A stretch of DNA of 64,000 nucleotides. Origin: Gamsiella multidivaricata (Eukaryota; Mortierellomycota; Mortierellomycetes; Mortierellales; Mortierellaceae). A program made the translations under genes and the position numbers. The DNA is taken from NCBI RefSeq assembly GCF_025024155.1, contig NW_026251757.1, positions 224,400 to 288,399 on the forward strand, written 5' to 3'. Positions 35,883 to 44,719 of the stretch are shown here, in pieces; the stretch's first letter is position 1; every line of letters begins with the position of its first letter. The notes under the pieces are model-generated. The model was not told where the DNA came from and searched no databases. It was given only the letters and a program-made list of their open reading frames with translations.

Positions 35883-36527
35883 GACGGGTAAAATTCATTG
35901 CGCTTTTAGATCAGCGTTTCGGGAGTGATGCACGCATATATTGTCATGGAGACCAACGGGAAAGGACGGTGCACATCTGTATCTCGACTAATCGTCTTTG
36001 GGACGGGAGAAGAGGTACTTCGCCATGCCGTGTTGTGCTGCTCTTCGTTTTTTGTGAACGATGGCACGATCTGAAATTGACTCGTCGCGTTTTTTTTTTT
36101 TTGTTTTTTTTGTTGTTTTTTTTGGGTGTGTGTGTCGGACAGAACTCTATTTGGGAGGACTCAAGTCATCTCGTGTTCAAGAAGATCACCCAGATCGCCG
36201 TAGGTGCGGTCGATTACTTTACGGCGAAAGAGCCTCGATCCCTTCTGGGGCTGACTCTGGTATGAAGTCTGCGCCCTACAAGTCCATTAATGACATCCTT
36301 CAGATGCCCCTACTGTTCCACCTGATATGGTTTATTTATATCTTTCTTTATTTTTGTGAACTCGTCTTTAGGAATGGCTCTCAGCATACTCCACATTATT
36401 TACAGCACCATGTTCAGGGTGCGGAAAGCACCTGTTTTTCGACTCACAGCAATTCAAGCACCTGCCACCAACACTGTACACCTATGATCAACCTACTAAA
36501 CCTTTTCATCCGCAGTGCCTGGCATGA
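34645..36527 (+). CDS. MED27: Mediator complex subunit 27 (Med27)
   Basis: Many short exons: 34645-34725, 34825-34882, 34978-35067, 35191-35248, 35269-about 35405, an unresolved part to 35775, then 35910-36014, 36143-36259 and 36372-36527. The N-terminus (EDLQAALEKNQNALQDIEHM, LNDVRSSVHHVFHILQGRTG) matches the helical start of Med27. Exons 35910-36259 give GVMHAYIVMETNG and NSIWEDSSHLVFKKITQIA, and the last exon gives the conserved Med27 tail EWLSAYSTLFTAPCSGCGKH with its Cys pair, ending HPQCLA. Known role: Mediator tail/core subunit that links activators to RNA polymerase II. I could not join the exons between 35405 and 35690 in phase. The intron 35776-35909 contains 50 consecutive A. Confidence 0.82.
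35831..35880 (+). repeat. Poly-A run of 50 in a Med27 intron
   Basis: Fifty consecutive A close the 3' half of intron 35776-35909, about 30 bp before the acceptor CTTTTAG. It is either a retro-inserted tail, a slippage tract or an assembly artefact. Confidence 0.8.
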
Positions 36528-36634
36528 GATCAAACCCCACACCTCAGTTTCAACCTAATTTGCGTAGTCTAGCAACCATTTTATTCATGTAACAATACAC
36601 ACAAACCACTACGCTCCAGATGTTGTTTCTACAT

Positions 36635-39168
36635 TTAAACGGCCTTGGCACCTTCTATGATTGAGGCAGTGGTTGTAGACACTGAAGCGACGGTTGATCC
36701 CGCATCCGTGTCGCGTGGTTGTTCTGATTTGGTCGCGATTTCTGTGTCTCGACGGGCACGAGCTCTTTCCAGACTATATTGAGGCGCGGGTTTACACTGT
36801 CCACGATCCTTGACGGGCTCCAGGAACGATGCCTGGGGGCGGTAGGCATACATGACATGCAGCGATCTCGTGAAGATACTCTTGGGCATGTGCTTCAGCA
36901 CCATACGGATCAAGTTGTTGTACCAATGCTGTTGTGTTTGTTTATAAAATACAGGATGAGAAACAGAAGCCAAATAGGAAACCGAGAAAGATGATTAGCG
37001 AAGGTAGCACAAAAACACTTAAAGCCGAAACTTTGAAACATAGAGTTCCAGCTGTGCTTTTGCGGGGGTCGTTGTTTGTTACCTGTCCCACGAGGCTGGC
37101 AAGTCGATGGCTCGTGTCATATGCGGACTTGGCGAGTGGATACCGTTCACTCCTGTAGTGCTGAAAGGCCTTCGTGATATCGTCGACCGAAGGATTATTG
37201 GGTAGTTCGTATATGCAATTGGCGAGTACTACAGAGTCTTGGATTGCACTCACGGCACCTGTTCAAGTTGATGAAGTTGATAGAACGGGGACAAAATAAA
37301 GAAATGGTTGTCAGCTCAAGATTGTAATTTAGTAACGCTAGACCCTCATGGTGCATTACGCTAGTGCGAAGAGCTCCAACAAAAATACAATAAAGTTGTA
37401 TCAAAAAAAACGAAAAGGGAAAGAAAGAGAGAGCCCATTATTCCGGAGCTCAAATCTCTTGTGGAAAAAAAAAAAAACAGCGTCAAAGATAAGTAGGGCA
37501 AGATCATACCTAAACCAGCGGAGGGATACATCTAGTAGAGGCCGGAATTTAAGGAAACAATAACATAATAATGAGGTGAGCATGCAGTACATCTAAAAGT
37601 CTCTGGAAAATAAGAGAGCAATCGCATGACAATGGAGAGAGAATGGGCCCCTTGGCGTAGGCTTCCGATGCCATGTGTTTGCAGGGAAACATTCTAGATC
37701 ATTGCATGTACGACGTGAGTTGATAGAACTTCTTTACTGTACCTTGTGGCATGCTAAGAAACGAACCGGGTACATCCGTTGGATACGTTGGGCACACATG
37801 CCGACGGGGGATCATTGTCAACACAAGAAGTATACGTGTGTTCAGGTACAAGTGTACAAGTTGGGAGGTGCATAATCGATAGCAATAAAAAGAAAAGTAA
37901 CGATTAGATCGAATGTTTCCGATATTAATGTATCCTCTCACAGAAAAAAAACCATGCTGGACCGTTACCATCGCCAATGAGACACGTCCGGCTGCTGTAC
38001 CAGGTGTCAAAAAGTTTCTCCTCCAGCATGACCTTCGAGATAAATTCTCGTGGTGTAGCATCGATTAGGTCTCCGATTGTGTAATTGTTCCTGGGCACGG
38101 GTAAGTCGCGCACTTCTTTGCACATGGTCTCCGCCGCTTCTGGACCCCACTCCGAGTTGCGAAAGGAACTATCGAGTTCGCGCGAGACCTTGTCATCGAG
38201 ATGACGCAGGACCATCCAACAAATGGTATTGAACTTGGTTGTAAAGGTAACCCACTACTGACCAAATTGTGGATATAATTGTCAGTAAATGATCACGTCC
38301 ATATAGTTATATTAGATTAGTTAATGAAAGACATTAACACGTACCGCATATGGTTTGTCCTCGCCAGCTGTAGTTTCGAACCAAGTATGCCAATCCTTCA
38401 TATGTGTAAACTCTTCTGGATCTAATGGGCGTGTCTGTCCCACGAGACATGTGCTATTGAAAGGCAGGGGTAGGCCATCGGACTTGGGCAACTCGCCTTT
38501 CTTTGCTAGCTCCTTGTAGAGTGACTGGCGCACTGCCGAGTATGCTCCATCGGCGCCGACGAGGATGTCGCCGTGGTATGTCGTGTTATCACTGCAGCGG
38601 ATGAGAACCCCATCCTTGTTCTGGAGGTGTGAGAGGATTTTCTTGCACATCATGACTTTTTGTGGAGGGACGAGTTTGAGCAGGATGTTATAGAGGATCG
38701 GCCGTGAGATGATGTGAGGTAGGTAGCCGCCACTACCGATCCGAGCGAGGTCATGGTTGTGGGCAATCGCGAGAAGTGTTCATGTGTAAGTAAAGTCACC
38801 GTGGGGAGACTAAGAGGGTGTAGGAATGCGGAAAAGCGAGAGGGATTGACTATGCACACTTACATCTTCTCCGCAGGGCTATAATCCAATGTCCTGGTTG
38901 CCTGCCTTTGTTCGTTGTATCCAGTAGAGAAGCCAAAGGGTTTGGCGTTCATGAGAATCTCATCCAGGATGCCAAGTTGCTCAAAGACTGGCATGACATT
39001 AGAACCGATGCTGAGTGCTGAGCCGAGGGGTACAACCTCTTTGGCCCGTTCAAAGACGATGTAATCGATTCCAGCCCTTTCAAGCAAGGCTGCGAGGGTG
39101 AGTCCGCCGATGCCGGCACCGACAATGAGGATGGTGGCATTAGTGGGAACTGGCTTGGCACAGGACAT
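36635..39168 (-). CDS. FAD-dependent monooxygenase (PHBH/salicylate-hydroxylase type) with micro-exons
   Basis: Seven exons join in phase to 493 residues: 39168-38864, 38732-38345, 38254-37969, 37753-37743 (11 nt), 37531-37510 (22 nt), 37258-37083 and 36928-36635. The Rossmann FAD motif is at residues 13-26 (ILIVGAGIGGLTLA). The DG motif follows (DILVGADGAYSAVRQ). The second flavin motif, residues 325-338, reads GDACHKMYPSAGLG and is only restored by the two micro-exons. This class hydroxylates aromatic or polyketide substrates using NAD(P)H and O2; the substrate is unknown. The tail after residue 400 is basic with Ser/Thr and has no clear membrane anchor. There is no biosynthetic cluster around it. 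Confidence 0.88.
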
Positions 39169-41605
39169 CGTTTATTGGGAAGGCGGAGGGAGGTATATTG
39201 ATACTGCTGTGTAAGGGTAGGTACAAGATGCGTTCTATTCCAGTCGGTCAGGAGCGAGAGGAGAAGGGCCGAGGAAGAAGCAAACGGATTGTGAAGAGAA
39301 AAGAGAGAGAAAGGTGAGCAAACAAATCGGAGGGACAAAGTGGGCCTATAAAGAGGCAGAGGCAAGTGGATGGTCAATCCTCATTTTATTTTTTTGTGGC
39401 CAATTATTTCTGTGCCCTGGTTACCAAGACAGATGTACCATTGATGCAGCAGAATTTTGGTCGGAGAAGTGCACCCAATACTGCCAAGACCAACCATGTT
39501 TTCGTCCTGGATGCCTCCACCCCGTGCTGTCGTAAAAATAAAAGAAGCGAAAGAGCTCTGATCTGCTGGCTCTTGTATTCGAAATGGGGGGAGAGCTCTT
39601 TCATAGCGCCACTCAATGTAGCCGTGTTTGCTGCTGTGTGCACTCATGTAAGCGCCGGTGCTGGCAACACAAATGCACAAGACAGCAAAGATAGGATGTG
39701 GCTCCGAAAAGAAAGGAGGGATCATCATCAAATAGGGACGCCTTTTTTCAAGCGCTTCAAAGTGACCTGAAGAACCCATACGCTTTTTTCGCTATTGTGA
39801 AGCAAAGTGGGCTCTGGTCCCCGACACTTTCGGCCCCTGTTTTTTTACCCTCCTCTATCAATGGTAGACTATATTGCGTATTACCAGGGCGCACTGACCA
39901 TCCAAAACGGCACTTGACATGCGCACGCCCGCGTTATGTATTGCAGCCTCTGTCGAGACATACATCTGGCCCAGGGTCACGGAACGGGATAGTGGGTAAT
40001 TGACAGGGATAGAGTGGCATCTCGCAATCAAGCAACCCTTCATCTTATGAAAACTGGGCATGTGGGGAAATAAGATAAAGTAAGTCGGTCGTAAAAGTAG
40101 AAATGGGACTCGGATACGGCCTCCTATTTTTCTGTGCAAAAGTAGATCCACACTCGAAGTGTTCTACAGATATTAAAGTCAACAGAGAGAGCGACAAAGG
40201 GAGCGACAAAGAAGATCGGTGACAAAGAATGTTGGCTCAACTGGCTTTCGTTCCTTTGCTTCGGGACGCCAGAGCCAACAAGCTTTCACATGCCTACTGA
40301 GCAAATGTTACTTATTCTGCGAGCTCAAGGGAGGCGCTAATACCAATTGGGGCCGTTTCACCATGTTAACCGCTTTGAAGGCCTTTCAGTATTCATCATT
40401 AAGGGGAAGCTAAAGAATGGCCCAAGACCCTTCACCATTGTAAATAACGTTAGCGGATAAGAATGATGGTACTCGTAGATCGATAGTGCCTGCTATTTGT
40501 TGGTTCTGACGATAACCCCTATAAAAATCGGATGCTCCTCTGTCCTGTGCGCTGTTATTTGGTTATGTGCATGAGAGCATGAGTTCACACAGAAAGGCGC
40601 ACAGCAGTAGGGCATGGAGCCAGAGGAATGTGAAGAGTGGGGCGATTTTGATTTAACGCCACCAACAAGAATGTACGTATTTGGACAGAGTTCCTGCGTG
40701 GTTAGCCTATTTGTGGATGTCTAGTCCATGTTGGAACCTAGTAATTACAGGTTCCTGTATGATTCGTCGTACGTGGCACAAAGATGTCTAATCCATGCTG
40801 GCACCAATTGACAGTACATCAACATGGGCAATCGTCGGGCGAACCTAGAAAGACATTTCTACCGATCCAGCTATGCTGCACATAAATACAACATGATGGA
40901 CCACAACAATTGGTCACTCTCTCCTCTTGCACAGCTATGGAGGCACCGCATCAAACAGGAACTGTCTATGAGGTATGCCGTTTCGCTTTTCCCCTTCCTT
41001 TGCTTAAGAATGGATAGGCAGATTCTCCCATTGTCCGGTGCATCCCCTTGCTTTGCATTCTATTGCACTTATCTGATCTGCTCCCTTAGCTCCTTAGCCT
41101 TTGCTACTTCCTGTTCCTCCCCTGAGGAGCCGCTTTTCCCCACGCTCTGGTACAGAGGGAACACAATAGAAAAAAGTTTTCCCTTGATTTTGTTGTTTGC
41201 TGCTGCGATGATGTCGCCGGTGGTTGCACAGGAAAAGAGACAGGGGCAGTTTTGTCAATAGGCGTAAATTATGAAGCAGTTGTCTGCCGCCCAATGAACA
41301 GCAGCATCCAAACGACAAAAGGGCTGAAAAGACATCGGGCCAATCACAGCGCTGCTTCGTTGGGCCACATCGACACAACAACAAAAACTACCCGTGGGAA
41401 ATCAAGTCGGAATTCCGTACATGTCTGGACTTCAACGTGGTGCCACGGAGCAGTTCTTTCCCTCTCTCGCTCTCTCCTTTCCTTCTCCTCTTTCTTCTCT
41501 TCCCTCTCTTTCTTCTTCTCCTTCCTCTTCTTCTTTCTCATCGCTATCTTTCTCTCTCTCTCTTCCCTCCACCACCACTAACTGCAAACAAGCAAACAAG
41601 CAACC
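39169..41605. other. 2.4-kb intergenic region with pyrimidine-rich promoter
   Basis: No gene is supported between the divergent monooxygenase and phenylalanine hydroxylase genes. A CCAAT motif lies at about 41340, and a long CT tract (41457-41577) directly precedes the hydroxylase start and is probably its 5' UTR or core promoter. Confidence 0.5.
41457..41577 (+). promoter_or_regulatory. CT-rich tract before phenylalanine hydroxylase
   Basis: About 120 bp of almost pure pyrimidine (CTCTCTC, CTTCTCC, TTCTTCTTC) ends some 30 bp before the ATG. Such tracts are common at strong fungal promoters lacking TATA boxes. Confidence 0.4.
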
Positions 41606-43343
41606 ATGTCTGCCACTGCTGCTGCCACCCACCTGCACAAGTGCACCGACGCTACCGTCACCCCGGTCAAGACCACCATTCACTTCTCCATCACGGACAA
41701 GGTCGGTGCCCTCGACGACTGTCTCGCTGCCATCAAGGCCATGCACATCTCCCTCACCCGCATCGAGTCGTAAGTCTTGTAGTTGTCTCCTTATATTTTC
41801 TACCGACACAGTATACCGATCTTTGTTCCCTGTCTGTTACCGCAATCTTGTACCGGATCAAGTATAGTAGCAGCGCTCTGTTTGGTCCCAACAATTGACA
41901 ATCTTCCTCTCTACTCATCACTATTCATTTATTAGGCGCCCAAGCAAGACTGCCGACTGGGACTATGACTTCTTTGTGGACTTCAACGCTGTCGATGCTG
42001 ATCAGGTCCGCCAGGTCGCAAAGTCCCTCGAGCCCCTTGCCAAGCATGTGCACATTGTCGGCACTGGCGGTGGCGCCGGTGGTTCTGGTAGGAGACAATG
42101 ACACTATTGGTGTTCAAACTGCGCTGCGCTCAACTCTTTTGCCCCACAGATTTTTATATTTGCCGTTTTTGGGAATGAAATGTTGACCAGGCTATTTTAT
42201 CATTTCAAATATGCAGTTGACCTGCCTGAGTCGGTCCCTTGGTTCCCTCGCAAGATGATCGACCTCGACACCTTTGCTGACAAGGTCCTTGAGATGGGTG
42301 AAGAGCTCGATTCTGACCACCCCGGCGCCAAGGATGCTGCCTATCGTGCTCGCCGTGCCGAAATTACCAAGATCGCCAAGACCTACAAGACGTACGTCGT
42401 TGTTGCTTCGACGTCTTTTACTTTTTTCGTCACTAAATCATACCCCATGCTTACATGATTGACCATTCACTTTTTATCTGCAATCAATAGTGGCCAGCCC
42501 ATCCCCAATGTCGACTACACCAACGTCGAGGTCGAGACCTGGGCTGCTGTCTTTGAGAAGCTTACGACCATGTTCCCCTCGCATGCCTGCAGGGAGCATC
42601 AGCACGTCTTCCCTCTGTTGATCCAGAACTGCGGATATGGTCCCCACCAGATCCCCCAGCTCGAGGTTGTTTCCAAGTTCTTGAAGGACTGCACCGGTTT
42701 TACTCTGCGCCCCGTCATGGGTCTTTTGACCAGCCGTGACTTCTTGAACGGCCTTGCCTTCCGTGTTTTCCACTCGACTCAGTATATCCGCCACCACTCC
42801 AAGCCTTTGTACACCCCTGAACCTGATGTCTGCCACGAACTCCTCGGTCATGTCCCCCTATTTGCCAACCCCGACTTTGCTGATTTTTCGCAGGAGATTG
42901 GTCTTGCGTCCCTTGGAGCAAGCGATGAGGATATTGAGCGTCTGGCCACGATCTACTGGTTCACTGTCGAGTTCGGAATCTGCCGTCAGGGTGATCATGT
43001 CCGCGCCTATGGTGCTGGTTTGCTGTCGTCGTTTGGTGAGCTTGAGTACTGTTTGAGCGACAAGCCCGAGATTCGTCCCTTTGAGCCCGCCAAGGTTGCC
43101 CAGCAAAAGTACCCGATTACCGAATACCAGCCTGTTTACTTTGTTGCCGAGTCGTTCAAGGATGCCCAGATGAGAGTCCGTGAGTTCGCGAATTCCTTGA
43201 ACCGTCCCTTCTCTGTCCGTTACAATGCTTATACTGAGAGTATTGAGATCTTAGACTCGAAGGAGAAGGTCATTCGCTATGCGCAGGGCATCAAGACCGA
43301 CATGTTGACGCTTGTCGATGCCCTGGAGAAGCTGGCATCTTAA
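41606..43343 (+). CDS. PAH: Phenylalanine 4-hydroxylase (tetrahydrobiopterin-dependent)
   Basis: Exons 41606-41769, 41936-42087, 42217-42391 and 42491-43343 join in phase to 447 residues (human enzyme 452). The N-terminal ACT regulatory domain is present ([20 protein letters not shown]). In the catalytic domain the iron ligands are all present: HELLGH (His279, His284) and TVEFG (Glu324), exactly six residues offset from human PAH. The pterin-site region [18 protein letters not shown] and the C-terminal oligomerisation helix ([17 protein letters not shown]) are also seen. Reaction: L-Phe + BH4 + O2 to L-Tyr, the entry to phenylalanine catabolism. The gene is absent from most Dikarya but known in Mortierella, where it links to BH4 and lipid metabolism. 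Confidence 0.96.
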
Positions 43344-43599
43344 AGTAGCTCCAGCGGAGATGATTGAAATGGTCAACAAGTGACAACAATCCGATCTTAC
43401 TCAGGAACTTGAAAACACTGCCAATGTGATTGTTCTTTCGCCTTTTTGTTATGCAAATGAAGTCGATCAAATAAACAGTGCTCCGTCCATCATCCTCATT
43501 TGCCGTTCGTCATGTCACTAGTATCTGCGGTTTGTATATAACAAATGCTGCCTGCTCATTCTGCACAAGAACGATTGACCAGCGGCCACGTCTTCGCGA

Positions 43600-44090
43600 G
43601 AATAAAGTTTTGAGGACAAACGCGTTTATTGATGCGGATGCTGTATTGAAGGTCCGAGAGGTTTCTGTCTATTATCTGTGGTGTCTTGACAGGATCTACA
43701 CAGGGTTATGTGTAACATCGACCATTATGTCCTCGAGAAAGACTGAGCCCTCGTCTTGTGGGAAAGCCAAAATAGGAACCTGGCCTTGGATTTGAGCAGG
43801 AACTTGCGGCTGGTTGGCCAGGTCCATCGCAGAGTCATGTGCCTGGATCACCATCAGGTTTAGATGTTGCTGTTGCAGCTGTCGCTGCAGTTGCAGCTGC
43901 AGGATCTGCAACACAAGGCGAAGATTGGTTGAGGGAGACATGGTGGGAGTGGAAGGCGGGATCTGTGTAGGATGGCACCAAAGGTGTACTGCAGAGAAAT
44001 GGCGTTGTCTTGGGTGGTTTGCGATTGGAATGAGGGTCTTGAAGAAGGAAGAAAAAAAAAAAAAAGAAAGAAAAAAAGAGGGATCGCTCA
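43600..44090 (-). repeat. Duplicated segment, copy A
   Basis: Direct copy of the segment at about 48270-48850, in the same orientation. The shared block includes GATCTACACAGGGTTATGTG and, at the other end, GGTTTGCGATTGGAATGAGG. Similarity reaches past the small ORF on both sides but becomes patchy outward, so the limits are approximate. The two copies bracket the transposase-derived gene. Confidence 0.6.
43696..43941 (-). CDS. Small Gln-rich protein, copy A of a duplicated pair
   Basis: Encodes 81 residues: NLRLVLQILQLQLQRQLQQQ, then LMVIQAHDSAMDLA, then a short PQVPAQ stretch and the C-terminus GSVFLEDIMVDVTHNPV. It is nearly the same as the ORF at 48402-48719, apart from the number of VPxQ units. 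Start and stop codons are kept in both. The Leu/Gln helix could form a coiled coil. There is no known domain, and expression is not shown. The upstream minus-strand ORF extension is not conserved, so the ATG at 43941 is preferred. Confidence 0.5.
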   Translation of the reverse strand: MSPSTNLRLVLQILQLQLQRQLQQQHLNLMVIQAHDSAMDLANQPQVPAQIQGQVPILAFPQDEGSVFLEDIMVDVTHNPV

Positions 44091-44336
44091 TGAGTTAAAT
44101 ACGCGATCAAAAAGTCGGCAAAGCGACGCGGCTCGACCAGCACGCAATAATAATTACAGTATTTCTAGATTGCAGCCATCATAGTATTGGGGAGTACATG
44201 TGCCGTCGTAAATATGGCCCATGCTTACTCCGCCATGAGACGAGAGTTGGACACACTCGAGAGCAGACGCAGAACTGCAATTTCAGTAAATGCAACAACA
44301 GGATGGACTGGAGGCGGTGCAAACACTGAAGGTAAA

Positions 44337-44586
44337 GGGCCACAAATCCGACAGGCGCTCACATACGACCGCAATTTCGAACACTCAAATCGACAGCCGA
44401 ATAAACACTGGACTGTAAAAGGGCCACAAATCCGACAGCAGAGAAGGGCAAAGCGCCGCAATTTCGACAGCCGAATAAACACTGGGCCACAAATCCGACA
44501 GGCCCATGGTTTTCATACACGGGATCACTCAAATCGACAGCCGAGTAAACACTGGACTGTAAAAGGGCCACAAATCCGACAGCGCC
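44337..44586 (+). repeat. Array of GGGCCACAAATCCGACAG repeats upstream of the transposase-derived gene
   Basis: The 18-mer occurs four times, at about 44337, 44422, 44485 and 44564. Three copies are preceded by CGACAGCCGA(A/G)TAAACACTGG, with or without ACTGTAAAA. The spacing (about 85, 63 and 79 bp) is irregular, so this is a composite array rather than a simple satellite. It ends about 130 bp before the ATG and 40 bp before a TATA box, so it lies in the promoter. The frame open across it is not taken as a gene. Confidence 0.7.
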
Positions 44587-44624
44587 GATGGTATGTTCTC
44601 TCCCCCCGTGCATTCAAGGAGGGA

Positions 44625-44630
44625 TATAAA
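44625..44630 (+). promoter_or_regulatory. TATA box of the transposase-derived gene
   Basis: TATAAA within GGGATATAAATTCC, 90 bp before the ATG at 44720 and directly after the 18-mer repeat array. Confidence 0.5.
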
Positions 44631-44719
44631 TTCCGGGCTTCGCCTCGCCCTCTTGGCCCACTCATCCCCACTTCCTCTCGCTCTATATCATCTCCACCTT
44701 TTCACTGCAAAAGCACTGA

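Noticed and set aside
36061..36558. 165-codon plus-strand frame in the Med27 region
   Set aside because: Out of frame with the Med27 exons, which explain the same bases with a recognised family match.
39698..41261. Several 100-145-codon plus-strand frames
   Set aside because: No domain, no splice continuity and composition like intergenic DNA.
41432..41809. Glu/Arg-rich minus-strand frame
   Set aside because: Complement of the CT-rich leader and first exon of phenylalanine hydroxylase.
44337..44586. CRISPR-like array
   Set aside because: Repeats are few, spacing is irregular, spacers share sequence, and the genome is eukaryotic.
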